Numbered from the stretch's first letter, positions 34,822 through 43,386 are shown. The stretch is 64,000 nucleotides of DNA from Kribbella flavida DSM 17836 (GCF_000024345.1 NC_013729.1:3286001-3350000); one strand, 5' to 3'. The notes: generated by a model from the letters alone, not told the origin. Translations and numbers: made by a program.

Positions 34822-36033
34822 GTGGAATGTCCGCGCTGCAGCTCTGACGTTCCCGAGGTGTCGCACTTCTGCCATCACTGTGGCACGGATCTGCGCTCCC
34901 CGGACGCGGGGCGGAAGAACGCGTACGCCGCCAGACCGGACGAGCCGGTGGCGTCGTTCCGGCTGGTGTCGACGATCATGCCGCAGGGTGCCGGCCGGCA
35001 GCCGTACACCTACAAGGTGGCGCTCGGCATCGCCCTGGCGCTCACCGTGGTGACCGCGGCGCTCGGTGCGCTGCCGGTGGCGATCATGGTGGCCGCGTTC
35101 GCGATCCCGATCGTCTACATCCTGTACCTGTACGACGTGAACCTCTGGGAGGACGAACCGGTCCCGGTGGTCGCGGCGGCGTTCGTGCTGACCGGCGTAC
35201 TGGCCGCGGTGTTCACCTGGTTGTGGTCGGACCGGCTCACCCTGTCCACCGGGACCATAGGCGGCAACGACGCCGGCCCGGCCGGGCGGGACCTGCTCAT
35301 CCTGCTGCTGCTCGTCCCGGTCGTCTCGGAACTGATCCGGCAGGTCGGACCGCTCTACCTGGCCTCCCGGCCCCGGTACGACGACCTGATGGACGGCTTC
35401 ACCTTCGGTGTGGTCGCCGGTGTGGGCTTCGCCTGCTTCGAGACGCTCGTGCTGCACTGGGGCTGGATCAGCGGCGGCTTCGCCGGTCCGGGCACCAGCA
35501 CCGGCACCTGGATCTCCGTGGTCGTGCTGCACGGGTTCATCAAGCCGCTGATCTACGGATCCGCCACCGGACTGGCCGTGGCCGAGTTCTCCGGGCTGGG
35601 CGAGAAGTACGACGGCTTCACCGCGCGCTGGGTGATCGGTCTGCTGCAGGCCATCGTGGTGAACGCGCTGTTCCACGGTGGCGTCTACCTGCTCGGCTTC
35701 GTCGGCGGGCACGGCTCAACGCTCGGGGCGATCCTCGGTGTGCTCTGGGGTCTGCTGCTGCTCGGCGCGCTGATCATCCGGGTCCGCACGGTGCTGCACA
35801 AGGGACTGCTGGAGGCGGCGCTGGAGTCTGCCGCCCGCGGTGGTTCGAACCACGCGTCCGGTGAGCTCGCGTTCTGCTCGCGCTGCGAGATGCCGCTGCT
35901 GCCGCACTCGGACTTCTGCTCCGCCTGTGGCAACTCGACGCGCTCGGTGCCCAAGTCGGAGCGCGGTGCGCTGGCGCAGAGCGGCCGGCCGGCCGGAGGG
36001 TACGACGGAACTACTGGGGAGACGCAGGCATGA
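34822..36033 (+). CDS. PrsW-like intramembrane protease homologue flanked by two zinc ribbons
   Basis: A 403-residue protein. A zinc ribbon (C3, C6, C17, C20) opens the protein and a second CxxC-x11-CxxC ribbon lies near residues 352-370. Between them are about eight membrane helices of the PrsW family with 'FACFETL' (FxxxE) and 'VVVLHGFIKP' / 'NALFHGG' histidines. The first PrsW motif, normally EExxK, is 'SELIRQ' here with a single Glu, so protease activity is uncertain. GTG at 34822 has GGGAGG (34811-34816) at five bases. It overlaps the next gene by 4 bases and heads a four-gene cassette. Known PrsW cleaves membrane anti-sigma factors. Confidence 0.78.
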   Translation: MECPRCSSDVPEVSHFCHHCGTDLRSPDAGRKNAYAARPDEPVASFRLVSTIMPQGAGRQPYTYKVALGIALALTVVTAALGALPVAIMVAAFAIPIVYILYLYDVNLWEDEPVPVVAAAFVLTGVLAAVFTWLWSDRLTLSTGTIGGNDAGPAGRDLLILLLLVPVVSELIRQVGPLYLASRPRYDDLMDGFTFGVVAGVGFACFETLVLHWGWISGGFAGPGTSTGTWISVVVLHGFIKPLIYGSATGLAVAEFSGLGEKYDGFTARWVIGLLQAIVVNALFHGGVYLLGFVGGHGSTLGAILGVLWGLLLLGALIIRVRTVLHKGLLEAALESAARGGSNHASGELAFCSRCEMPLLPHSDFCSACGNSTRSVPKSERGALAQSGRPAGGYDGTTGETQA

Positions 36034-37097
36034 GCAACCAGCAACCGCCGTACGGACAGGGTGGACCGAACCAGCCGCCGTACGGTGGCCAGCCGCCTCA
36101 CGGCCAGCCGCCGTACCAGGGCGGGCCGCCGCAGCAGCCGCCGTACCAGGGGCAGCCGCAGGGGCAGCCGCCGTATCAGCCGGGGCCGCCTCCGCAGGGC
36201 CAGCCTCCGTACCAGGGCCGGCCGCCACAGCAGCCGCCGTACCAAGGGCAGCCGCCGCAGCAGCCGCCCTACCAGGGACCGCCGCAGGGGCAGCCGCCGT
36301 ACCAGCCGGGGCCGCCTCCGCAGTACCCGGGACAGCAGCAGGCGCCGTACCAGGGGCAGCAGCCGGGTTATCCGCCGCAAGGGCCGCCGCAGGGCTACCC
36401 GGGCGGTCCGCCGCAGTTCCCGGGTCAGCAGGCATGGGGCCCGGGTCCGCAGGGGCATGTCCCGCGCGGCCAGGGCAAGGGCAGCAACAAGATCCTGCTG
36501 CTCGCCGGTGGCGCGGTCGCCGTCGTCGCCGTGATCGGCATCGTGCTGTCGCTGATCTTCGGTGGCGACGACACCAAGGTCGAGCCCGACCCGCAGCCGA
36601 CGACCGACCCGACCACCCAGCCCACTGGGAACGTGGACGAGGGCATCGAGGTCGCCGAGGGCGTCTTCGTGAAGCCGGCGCCGGGCTACATCCGCAAGTC
36701 GCTGGACAAGTTCAACGGCGTGTACCTGCTGAAGCAGGGCGAGGCCTACTTCATGGTCAACTCGTTCAAGGCGAACGGTGAGAGCACCGCGACCGTGCTG
36801 CCGCAGTTGCTCGGGATCGAGAAGAAGGCGACGCCGGGCGACTTCACGTCCGACGAACCGAAGGAGCGCAAGCCGGGCGCGGACGACAAGACGCCGGTGA
36901 AGGTGGTCACCACCCAGAGCTTCCAGGCGACCGCGACCAGCCAGAACGGCAGCTTCCCGGTGATCGGCTTCGTCGGCGTGATCGAGCGCAACGACGGCGT
37001 GATGACGATCATCCGGGTGTACGGACGCCGGGACAAGGCGGACAGCGTCAAGACCGACTCGGCGGCGATGCTCAAGTCGGTGGTTGCGAGCCAGTGA
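36030..37097 (+). CDS. Pro/Gln/Gly-rich single-pass membrane protein (paralogue 1)
   Basis: A 355-residue protein of unknown function. Residues 1-150 are a low-complexity tail of QPPYQG-type repeats; a membrane helix lies at about 154-176 ('ILLLAGGAVAVVAVIGIVLS'); the C-terminal 175 residues are an exported domain starting 'EGIEVAEGVFVKPAPGYIRK'. The orientation with the Pro-rich tail inside is an inference from the basic residues before the helix. It overlaps the PrsW-like gene by 4 bases and the next paralogue by 4 bases. The exported domain lacks the cysteine pair seen in the other two paralogues. Confidence 0.75.
   Translation: MSNQQPPYGQGGPNQPPYGGQPPHGQPPYQGGPPQQPPYQGQPQGQPPYQPGPPPQGQPPYQGRPPQQPPYQGQPPQQPPYQGPPQGQPPYQPGPPPQYPGQQQAPYQGQQPGYPPQGPPQGYPGGPPQFPGQQAWGPGPQGHVPRGQGKGSNKILLLAGGAVAVVAVIGIVLSLIFGGDDTKVEPDPQPTTDPTTQPTGNVDEGIEVAEGVFVKPAPGYIRKSLDKFNGVYLLKQGEAYFMVNSFKANGESTATVLPQLLGIEKKATPGDFTSDEPKERKPGADDKTPVKVVTTQSFQATATSQNGSFPVIGFVGVIERNDGVMTIIRVYGRRDKADSVKTDSAAMLKSVVASQ
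36102..36420 (+). repeat. Coding repeat encoding QPPYQG-type tandem units
   Basis: Imperfect direct repeats around CAGCCGCCGTACCAGGG encode a Pro/Gln/Gly/Tyr-rich tail. The array is wholly within the coding frame of the membrane protein at 36030 and should vary in copy number between strains. Confidence 0.75.
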
Positions 37098-38128
37098 ACA
37101 CCAAGCGCGACAAGGGCCCGGACAATCCCTGGGTCCGCAAGACCGATCCCGCGGACGAGGAGGGCGCGGCTCCTGAGCAGGAGCTGCCGCCGTCTCCTTG
37201 GTCGCTGGAGGTCCCGCCGCGCCCGGCCGGTGACGCCGCCGGAGCCGGTACCGCCGGTACTGCGGCAGCCGGTACTGCGGGAGGCGCTGGCGCCGCAGGT
37301 GCCGGGGGACCTGGCCAGGCCGGTGCGGCCGGCCCGGGTCAGGTCGGACCAGGTCAGGCTGGTGCCGCCGACGGCCGGCCCGCACCGGCCGGCGGCGAAT
37401 CCGCGGGCAGCGGTCCGTGGGCCGGCAGTGGGGGAGCGAGCGGTGCGACCTCGACCAGCTCCGCGTGGGGTGACAAGGTCGGGCCGCCGTCGCTGCGCCG
37501 GCCCGAGCCGGTCAAGAAGAAGCCCTCGGTACCTCCGCTGCTGCTGCCGGTCGCGGCCGGGATCGCTGTCGTCCTGCTCATCGCGGTGGCGCTGGTGGTG
37601 CTGACCGGCGGCGACGACGCGGCCACGCCTCAGCCCAGCCCGTCGGTCACCGTCACCACACCGCCGGCCCCGACGTACACCCCGCCGCCGAACGCGATCG
37701 CCGTCGAGCACGGGGTGTCGGTCGTCCCGGCGAGCGGCTGGAGCGTGCTGGCGACCGAGAAGCAGGGCAAGCAGCTCGTCACGTACGCGCCGAACGGTCA
37801 GGCCCGGGCGTTCTTCTGGGTGCGGCAGAAGGTCGACGTCGCGGCACAGACCTACCTGCTCGGCATCGTCGAGGGCGAGACCGCGGGCGAGATCGCGCAG
37901 CTCGGCAACGTGCGGAACCTGGCCTGCCCCCGCGACGTCTTGGTGGAGTGCGTCGCGATCAGCTACACGTCCACCGCCAAGGCCGGCAAGGTCAAGGGCT
38001 ACGTGGAGGTGTACAAACGCAAGGACGGCGTCCTGACCGCGCTGGACTTCCGCAGCCGTGCGGACTACGCCGCCAAGGCCGAGTCCGACGCGGCGCCGAT
38101 GAAGCAGTCGGTCATCGACAGTCTGTGA
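37094..38128 (+). CDS. Ala/Gly/Pro-rich single-pass membrane protein (paralogue 2)
   Basis: A 344-residue protein with the same layout as its neighbours: a low-complexity Ala/Gly/Pro-rich N-terminal 140 residues, a membrane helix at about 146-172, a Thr/Pro-rich neck, and an exported domain starting 'AIAVEHGVSVVPASGWSVLA'. The exported domain shares FFWVRQ and a C-P-x6-C pair ('ACPRDVLVEC') with paralogue 3 (WFWIRQ, '[10 protein letters not shown]'), which suggests a disulfide. GTG at 37094 overlaps the upstream stop. Function is unknown. Confidence 0.75.
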   Translation: MNTKRDKGPDNPWVRKTDPADEEGAAPEQELPPSPWSLEVPPRPAGDAAGAGTAGTAAAGTAGGAGAAGAGGPGQAGAAGPGQVGPGQAGAADGRPAPAGGESAGSGPWAGSGGASGATSTSSAWGDKVGPPSLRRPEPVKKKPSVPPLLLPVAAGIAVVLLIAVALVVLTGGDDAATPQPSPSVTVTTPPAPTYTPPPNAIAVEHGVSVVPASGWSVLATEKQGKQLVTYAPNGQARAFFWVRQKVDVAAQTYLLGIVEGETAGEIAQLGNVRNLACPRDVLVECVAISYTSTAKAGKVKGYVEVYKRKDGVLTALDFRSRADYAAKAESDAAPMKQSVIDSL

Positions 38129-38168
38129 CCACCCCGCTCAACCAGACGACACACCGCGAGAGGCCCAG

Positions 38169-38960
38169 ATGAGTCAGCAGTACGGACCTCCCCAGGGCCC
38201 GCCCGCTCCGGGCGGATGGGGCCCCGGTCCCGGCGGCTACCCGCCGCCCCCGCCGTTCCGGCCGGCCCGCCGGTCGAGCAGCCGGACGAAGTGGATCGTG
38301 ATCGCCGGCGCCGCGCTGGCGGTCGTCCTGATCACGACCGGAGCGGTGCTCCTGATCACCGGCGGCAAGGAGGACGCCCCGGTCGCCACCACCCCGGTGG
38401 CCGGCGAGACGCTCACGCCGGCGCCGGTCGGCACCCTCTACACGCCGCCGACCCCGTCGCCGACCAAGACCGAGATCACCAAGGGCCCGCACGACACGGG
38501 CGTGGAGATCGGCGGTGGCGTCTGGTTCACGCCGGCGAAGGGCTGGGTCAAGGACACCGACAAGACCCGCTCGGGGCACAACTACCTGCTGCCCGAGCCG
38601 GGCCGGCCGGGAGCCATCGACGGCTGGTTCTGGATCCGGCAGACCAAGCTGATGGGCGCCAAGGCGTTCGCCGACCACCTGGTCGACGTCGAGTCGAACA
38701 ACCTGCAGCACGTGGTGATCGGCAAGGGCGGCTTCCGGACCTGCCCGAACAAGGCGCTCAAGCTGTGCTACGCGACCAACTACTCCGCGGTGGTGCCGGT
38801 CAAGGGCAAGAAGCCGGTGGTGTTCTCGGGCTTCGTCCAGACCTTCGAGGACCACACCGGACAGACCACGGCGACCGACTCGGCGCTGCAGCGCGAGGTC
38901 TGGGCGCAGCGCAAGCAGGAGATCCTGACCATGAACGGGACGCTGGTCCGCTCGTTCTGA
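38169..38960 (+). CDS. Pro/Gly-rich single-pass membrane protein (paralogue 3)
   Basis: A 263-residue protein: a short Pro/Gly-rich tail (1-35), an Arg/Ser-rich stretch, a membrane helix at about 42-65, a Thr/Pro neck, and an exported domain '[20 protein letters not shown]' with WFWIRQ and the C-P-x6-C pair. It starts 40 bases after paralogue 2 with GAGAGG at 38157-38162. It ends the PrsW-like cassette; the spacer after it carries the uvrB promoter. Confidence 0.75.
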   Translation: MSQQYGPPQGPPAPGGWGPGPGGYPPPPPFRPARRSSSRTKWIVIAGAALAVVLITTGAVLLITGGKEDAPVATTPVAGETLTPAPVGTLYTPPTPSPTKTEITKGPHDTGVEIGGGVWFTPAKGWVKDTDKTRSGHNYLLPEPGRPGAIDGWFWIRQTKLMGAKAFADHLVDVESNNLQHVVIGKGGFRTCPNKALKLCYATNYSAVVPVKGKKPVVFSGFVQTFEDHTGQTTATDSALQREVWAQRKQEILTMNGTLVRSF

Positions 38961-39000
38961 GCTGTCGCCCGGGAGGGGGCGGACCGGCGCCGTTCGAAAA

Positions 39001-39023
39001 CTGTCGGCGCCGGGTCGTACGGT
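39001..39023 (+). promoter_or_regulatory. uvrB promoter of the RecA-NDp / PafBC type
   Basis: CTGTCGGCG (39001-39009), eight bases, then TACGGT (39018-39023), the same architecture as the polA promoter at 7906-7928. The -10 ends seven bases before ATG 39031, consistent with a leaderless mRNA and a DNA-damage response through PafBC. Confidence 0.65.
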
Positions 39024-39030
39024 GGGTGTC

Positions 39031-41136
39031 ATGAGACAGGTCTCGGATCTCCAGCGTATGGTCGCCCCGCTCAAGGTGGTGGCGGACTTCGAGCCGGCCG
39101 GTGACCAGCCGGCCGCGATCGACGAGCTCGAGCGCCGGATCAACGCCGGCGAGCAGGACGTCGTCCTGCTCGGCGCCACCGGTACGGGCAAGACCGCGAC
39201 GATCGCCTGGCTGGCCGAGCGGATCCAGCGCCCGATGCTGATCCTCCAGCCGAACAAGACGCTCGCCGCCCAGTTCGCCAACGAGCTGCGCCAGTTCTTC
39301 CCGGAGAACGCGGTCGAGTACTTCGTCTCGTACTACGACTACTACCAGCCCGAGGCGTACGTCCCGCAGACCGACACCTACATCGAGAAGGACTCCTCGA
39401 TCAACGAGGAGGTCGAGCGGCTGCGGCACTCGGCGACCTGGTCGCTGCTGACCCGGCGCGACGTGGTCGTGGTCGCCACGGTGTCCTGCATCTACGGCCT
39501 GGGCTCCGCCGACGAGTACCTGAACCGGATGATCCACGTGAAGGTCGGCGACGAGACCGACCGCGACGGGCTGCTGCGCAAGCTGGTCGGCGTGCAGTAC
39601 GCGCGCAACGACCTCGCCGGCACCCGTGGCACGTTCCGGGTCCGCGGCGACACGCTCGAGGTCTTCCCGGTGTACCAGGAGCTGGCGGTCCGGGTGGAGT
39701 TCTTCGGCGACGAGATCGAGCGGCTGATGACGCTGCACCCGCTGACCGGTGAGGTGCTCAGCGAGGAGGACGAGCTCTACATCGGCGCCGCCACGCACTA
39801 CGTGACCGCGCCGGAGCGGATGGAGCACGCGATCGCCTCGATCGAGGCCGAGCTGGCCGACCGGCTGGCCGAGCTGGAGCGCGGTGGTCAGCTGCTGGAG
39901 GCTCAGCGGCTGCGGATGCGGACGACGTACGACATCGAGATGATGCGCCAGATCGGCACCTGCTCCGGCATCGAGAACTACTCGCGGCACACCGACGGGC
40001 GTGCCCCGGGCACCGCGCCGCACTGTCTGCTGGACTACTTCCCCGAGGACTTCCTGCTGGTCATCGACGAGTCGCACGTCACCGTGCCGCAGATCGGCGG
40101 CATGTACGAGGGCGACATGTCCCGCAAGCGGACCCTGGTCGAGCACGGCTTCCGGCTGCCGTCGGCGATGGACAACCGGCCGCTGCGCTGGGAGGAGTTC
40201 CTGGAGCGCATCGGCCAGACCGTCTACCTGTCCGCGACGCCGGGGCAGTACGAGCAGGACAAGTCCGACGGCTTCGTCGAGCAGATCATCCGGCCGACCG
40301 GCCTGATCGATCCCGAGGTGATCGTCAAGCCGACCAAGGGCCAGATCGACGACCTGATCCACGAGATCCGGCTCCGGGTCGAGCGCGACGAGCGGGTGCT
40401 GGTCACCACGCTGACCAAAAAGATGTCCGAGGACCTGACGGACTACCTGCTGGAGATGGGCATCCGGACCAGGTACCTGCACAGCGAGGTGGACACGCTG
40501 CGCCGCGTCGAGCTGCTGCGCGAGCTGCGGATGGGCGAGTACGACGTACTGGTCGGCATCAACCTGCTCCGCGAGGGCCTCGACCTGCCCGAGGTGTCGC
40601 TGGTGGCGATTCTCGACGCCGACAAGGAGGGCTTCCTGCGGTCCGGCCGGTCGCTCATCCAGACCATCGGCCGTGCCGCCCGTAACGTCTCCGGCGCGGT
40701 GTTCATGTACGCCGACAAGATCACCCCCTCGATGGAGCAGGCGATCGACGAGACGAACCGCCGGCGGGCCAAGCAGGTCGCCTACAACCTGGAGCACGGC
40801 GTCGACCCGCAGCCGCTGCGCAAGAAGATCGCCGACATCACCGACATGCTGGCCCGCGAGGACGCCGACACCGCCGAGCTGCTCGGCAACGGCCGGACCC
40901 AGTCCCGCGGCAAGGCGCCGGTTCCCGGCGGCGGCAAGGCGAAGGCCGGCGAGAAGGCCAAGGAGCTCGCCGGCGGCATGCCGTCGTCCGACCTGGCCGA
41001 GCTGATCCAGCAGCTCACCGACCAGATGCACAACGCCGCCGCCGAGCTCCAGTTCGAGGTCGCCGCCCGCTACCGCGACGAGATCTCCGAGCTGAAGAAG
41101 GAGCTGCGCCAGATGGTGAACGCCGGCGCGAAGTAG
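39031..41136 (+). CDS. uvrB: UvrABC excinuclease subunit B
   Basis: A 701-residue nucleotide excision repair helicase-like subunit. Walker A '[14 protein letters not shown]' (near residue 49), the DNA-inserting beta-hairpin '[20 protein letters not shown]', the 'VIDESH' motif, helicase motifs V-VI in '[20 protein letters not shown]' and 'QTIGRAARN', and a C-terminal UVR domain ('[19 protein letters not shown]'-type) are present. ATG at 39031 fits the promoter position; GTG at 39022 lies inside the -10 element and is rejected. Confidence 0.97.
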   Translation: MRQVSDLQRMVAPLKVVADFEPAGDQPAAIDELERRINAGEQDVVLLGATGTGKTATIAWLAERIQRPMLILQPNKTLAAQFANELRQFFPENAVEYFVSYYDYYQPEAYVPQTDTYIEKDSSINEEVERLRHSATWSLLTRRDVVVVATVSCIYGLGSADEYLNRMIHVKVGDETDRDGLLRKLVGVQYARNDLAGTRGTFRVRGDTLEVFPVYQELAVRVEFFGDEIERLMTLHPLTGEVLSEEDELYIGAATHYVTAPERMEHAIASIEAELADRLAELERGGQLLEAQRLRMRTTYDIEMMRQIGTCSGIENYSRHTDGRAPGTAPHCLLDYFPEDFLLVIDESHVTVPQIGGMYEGDMSRKRTLVEHGFRLPSAMDNRPLRWEEFLERIGQTVYLSATPGQYEQDKSDGFVEQIIRPTGLIDPEVIVKPTKGQIDDLIHEIRLRVERDERVLVTTLTKKMSEDLTDYLLEMGIRTRYLHSEVDTLRRVELLRELRMGEYDVLVGINLLREGLDLPEVSLVAILDADKEGFLRSGRSLIQTIGRAARNVSGAVFMYADKITPSMEQAIDETNRRRAKQVAYNLEHGVDPQPLRKKIADITDMLAREDADTAELLGNGRTQSRGKAPVPGGGKAKAGEKAKELAGGMPSSDLAELIQQLTDQMHNAAAELQFEVAARYRDEISELKKELRQMVNAGAK

Positions 41137-41165
41137 TTCGGCCGGGGGTGCGGGAGATGTCGTCG

Positions 41166-41522
41166 ATGGGACTGACCGGGCGCGAGCTGCTGGAGCACTG
41201 CCTGAGCAAGCCGGGGGCGTGGCAGGACGAGCCGTGGCAGGGAGACGTCGTCGCCAAGGTCGGCGACAAGATCTTCGCGTTTCTCGGCCGCGGCGAGGCG
41301 GTGGGGGTCAAGTGCGGGGCGAACCGGGACGAGGCCGACGAGTTGGTCCGCGCCTACCCGGACGACGTCCGGGCGTCGGCGTACATCGGGCGCTCCGGGT
41401 GGAACACGATCCGGCTCGGTGGGGCCGTGCCGGACGACGAGATCCTCGAGCTGGTCGACGCGTCGTACCTGACGGTGGTGGCGAAGCTGCCGAAGAGCAA
41501 ACGTCCCCCAGTGGCAACCTGA
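41166..41522 (+). CDS. MmcQ/YjbR family protein
   Basis: A 118-residue protein of the MmcQ/YjbR (DUF419) family, a CyaY-like DNA-binding fold. Recognisable segments are 'LLEHCLSKPGAWQDEPW', 'VGDKIFAFLGRGEAVGVKCG' and 'GWNTIRLGGAVPDDEILEL'. ATG at 41166 is chosen because GGGAG (41152-41156) lies nine bases upstream; an ATG at 41157 and GTG at 41148 are also in frame. The stop codon lies inside the following hairpin. Confidence 0.85.
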   Translation: MGLTGRELLEHCLSKPGAWQDEPWQGDVVAKVGDKIFAFLGRGEAVGVKCGANRDEADELVRAYPDDVRASAYIGRSGWNTIRLGGAVPDDEILELVDASYLTVVAKLPKSKRPPVAT

Positions 41523-41560
41523 TCACTCAGCGAAGTTATTCCCGCTGCGCTGCGTGATCA
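41520..41560 (+). terminator. Hairpin overlapping the yjbR stop codon
   Basis: TGATCACTCAGCG (41520-41532) pairs with CGCTGCGTGATCA (41548-41560) over 13 bases with one mismatch. It starts on the stop codon and probably separates yjbR from the terC leader transcript. Confidence 0.7.
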
Positions 41561-41589
41561 GAGCGACAGGGGGAACCGGAGTGGACGAT

Positions 41590-41619
41590 TTGGAAACTCG
41601 GACATCCACCCGCCAGAAT
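41590..41619 (+). promoter_or_regulatory. Candidate terC promoter
   Basis: TTGGAA (41590-41595) and CAGAAT (41614-41619) are spaced by 18 bases. Transcription would begin near 41626, just before the riboswitch. Confidence 0.5.
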
Positions 41620-41627
41620 GGGGGAGG

Positions 41628-41741
41628 TTGAAGGGGAGTATTCCTTCGCGGCGGTATCGTCATCACGGTCCTGGAGTTCGTCTCCCGCGCCCGGTGCCGC
41701 CGGCCAGGCCCGATCAGAGCCAGGCGGAAGAGACCTTCGGA
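41628..41741 (+). ncRNA. yybP-ykoY manganese-sensing riboswitch
   Basis: The conserved 5' strand GAAGGGGAGTA (41630-41640) and 3' strand AGACCTTCGG (41731-41740) of the yybP-ykoY aptamer are both present and pair to form P1 (GAAGG/CCTTC). The internal CCTGGAG and GCCAGGC segments fit the helices between. It lies directly upstream of terC, the classic gene for this Mn2+ riboswitch. The SD GGAGG (41764-41768) is 20-odd bases downstream, so control may be translational. Confidence 0.85.
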
Positions 41742-41776
41742 GTCCACTTGTCGTCTGCGCTCCGGAGGTTACGTCT

Positions 41777-42922
41777 GTGCACGTTCACGACTACGTCTGG
41801 TACATCACGGTCGGGCTGCTGCTCGCCCTGCTGGCCTTCGACGTCTTCATCATCGGCCGCCGGCCGCATGAACCCACCACCCGCGAGTCCGCCACGGCGA
41901 TCGCGTTCTACGTCGGCCTGGCGATCGCGTTCGGCCTCGGCGTCTGGGCGTTCTCCGGCGGGCGGTACGCGGGCGAGTTCTTCGCCGGCTGGCTCACCGA
42001 GTACAGCCTGAGCGTCGACAACCTCTTCATCTTCCTGATCATCATGGCCCGGTTCCAGGTGCCCAGGAAGTACCAGCAGACGGCCCTGCTGATCGGCATC
42101 ATCCTGGCGCTGATCTTCCGCGGCGTCTTCATCGCCGTCGGCGCGGCCGCGATCAACCAGTTCTCGTGGATCTTCTACCTGTTCGGCGCGTTCCTGGTCT
42201 ACACCGCGGTGCACCTCGCGATGCAGGGCGAGAACGACGACGAGGACTACAAGGAGAACGCGGTCATCCGGTTCGCCAAGAAGCGGCTGAACGCGACCGA
42301 CGAGTACAACGGCGTCAAGCTCACCGTGATCAAGAACGGCAAGCGCCTCGTCACCCCGATGGCGATCGTGATCATCGCGCTCGGTACGACGGACCTGCTG
42401 TTCGCGCTCGACTCGATCCCGGCGATCTACGGCCTGACCCAGGAGCCGTTCCTGGTGTTCACGGCGAACGTGTTCGCGCTGATGGGTCTGCGGCAGCTGT
42501 ACTTCCTGCTCGGCGACCTGCTGCGCCGCCTGATCTACCTGTCGATCGGCCTGTCGGTCGTGCTCGCGTTCATCGGCGTGAAGCTGGTGCTGCACGCGAT
42601 GCACGTGAACGAGCTGTCGTTCATCAACGGCGGTGAGCACATCAAGTGGGCGCCGGAGATCCCGATCTGGTTCTCGCTCGGCTTCATCATCATCACGCTG
42701 GGCATCACGACCGTGCTCAGCCTGTACAAGTCCCGCAGCCTCAAGGCGGCCGAGGTCGCCAACGGCACCAGCAACGGCCAGAGCGTGGCCGGCGCGGCCG
42801 GCGGCGGCGAGCTGGACGAGGCGACAACCGCGGCCCGCCCGCAGGACGACGTCGACCCGGCCACCAAGGCGGAGATCGACGGCCTGCCCGAGCCGCACCA
42901 GACGGACGTCAAGAAGCCCTGA
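41777..42922 (+). CDS. TerC family integral membrane protein (likely manganese/metal exporter)
   Basis: A 381-residue TerC protein with about nine helices. Membrane acidic motifs are 'EYSLSVDNLFIFLIIMARF' and 'LFALDSIPAIYGLTQEPF'. TerC proteins with yybP-ykoY leaders export or handle Mn2+. GTG at 41777 has GGAGG at eight bases; the longer frame from 41618 would translate the riboswitch and is rejected. The C-terminal 60 residues are a hydrophilic Gly/Asp tail without family similarity. A strong terminator follows. Confidence 0.93.
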   Translation: MHVHDYVWYITVGLLLALLAFDVFIIGRRPHEPTTRESATAIAFYVGLAIAFGLGVWAFSGGRYAGEFFAGWLTEYSLSVDNLFIFLIIMARFQVPRKYQQTALLIGIILALIFRGVFIAVGAAAINQFSWIFYLFGAFLVYTAVHLAMQGENDDEDYKENAVIRFAKKRLNATDEYNGVKLTVIKNGKRLVTPMAIVIIALGTTDLLFALDSIPAIYGLTQEPFLVFTANVFALMGLRQLYFLLGDLLRRLIYLSIGLSVVLAFIGVKLVLHAMHVNELSFINGGEHIKWAPEIPIWFSLGFIIITLGITTVLSLYKSRSLKAAEVANGTSNGQSVAGAAGGGELDEATTAARPQDDVDPATKAEIDGLPEPHQTDVKKP

Positions 42923-42958
42923 CCCGAGCGCCTCCCCGAGGCGCCGCACCGAACCCAG

Positions 42959-42994
42959 AGCGCCCGCACCGGACATCCCCGGTGCGGGCGCTTT
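42959..42994 (+). terminator. terC terminator
   Basis: AGCGCCCGCACCG (42959-42971) pairs perfectly with CGGTGCGGGCGCT (42980-42992), followed by TT. It begins 36 bases after the terC stop. Confidence 0.88.
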
Positions 42995-43018
42995 CGTGCG
43001 CTGCCCGCGGCGGTCCTT

Positions 43019-43099
43019 TGAGGGGTTAACCCACCAGATGCAGGGTTGGCCCATCGGGATTCGGTGGGCCAACCCTGCATGTCGTGGGTTAACCCCTCA
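43019..43099. repeat. Long palindrome, copy B of the dispersed family
   Basis: TGAGGGGTTAACCCA (43019-43033) is repeated inverted at the right end (43085-43099), and the inner arms GCAGGGTTGGCCCA also pair, giving about 36 paired bases per side. It lies between the converging terC and NlpC/P60 genes, downstream of the terC terminator. It shares the outer GAGGGG[A/T]TAACCC motif with copies A and C. Confidence 0.88.
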
Positions 43100-43107
43100 G
43101 AATGCGC

Positions 43108-43270
43108 GGAGGTGGGGAGCGGGGGGGGGGCTGGTGGGAGTGGGGTTGGTGCGGAGGGAGTGGGGCGGCGTGGGCCTCTGCGTGTTCCCGCGGGCGAAAG
43201 GCGCGGAGGTGGGACGGCGCTTGGCCGGGGCGTAGTTGGGGAGGGCGGTGCGCCTGGGGAGCAATGGGGA
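43108..43270. other. G-rich non-coding stretch with a G10 run
   Basis: No supported gene. The plus strand is strongly G-rich, with a run of ten G at 43121-43130 and many further GGG/GGGG tracts, which could form G-quadruplexes and would be prone to slippage. Open frames across it are composition artefacts. Confidence 0.6.
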
Positions 43271-43386
43271 CGGCGGATTGCCCCTGGGCGGGGTGGGTCA
43301 AAGGCGGGCGGCGGTTTGCCCGGGCAGGTGGGGCCAGAGGCGGGTGGCGGTTTGCGCCGGGCAGGTGGGTCAGAGGCGGGCGGCGG
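43271..43386. repeat. 36-base tandem repeat array
   Basis: Three units, 43271-43308 (38 bases, diverged), 43309-43344 and 43345-43380 (36 bases each), then a partial unit. Each follows CGGCGGTTTGCC...GGGCAGGTGGG...CAGAGGCGGG. The array runs into the last codons of the NlpC/P60 gene, whose stop is at 43370-43372. Confidence 0.75.

Noticed and set aside
36102..36420. Regularly spaced repeats resembling a small CRISPR array
   Set aside because: The units are adjacent, in frame and encode a Pro/Gln-rich tail; there are no unique spacers or cas genes.
38990..39000. Possible LexA half-site (GTTCGAAAAC) before uvrB
   Set aside because: Only one half of the TCGAAC-N4-GTTCGA palindrome is present; the RecA-NDp type element next to it is a better explanation.
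38800..41031. A 743-codon minus-strand frame opposite uvrB
   Set aside because: Antisense shadow of uvrB with repetitive Gln/Leu/Asp composition and no start context.
41618..41776. Longer N-terminus of terC starting at 41618
   Set aside because: It would translate the manganese riboswitch; GTG 41777 has a proper SD and family start.
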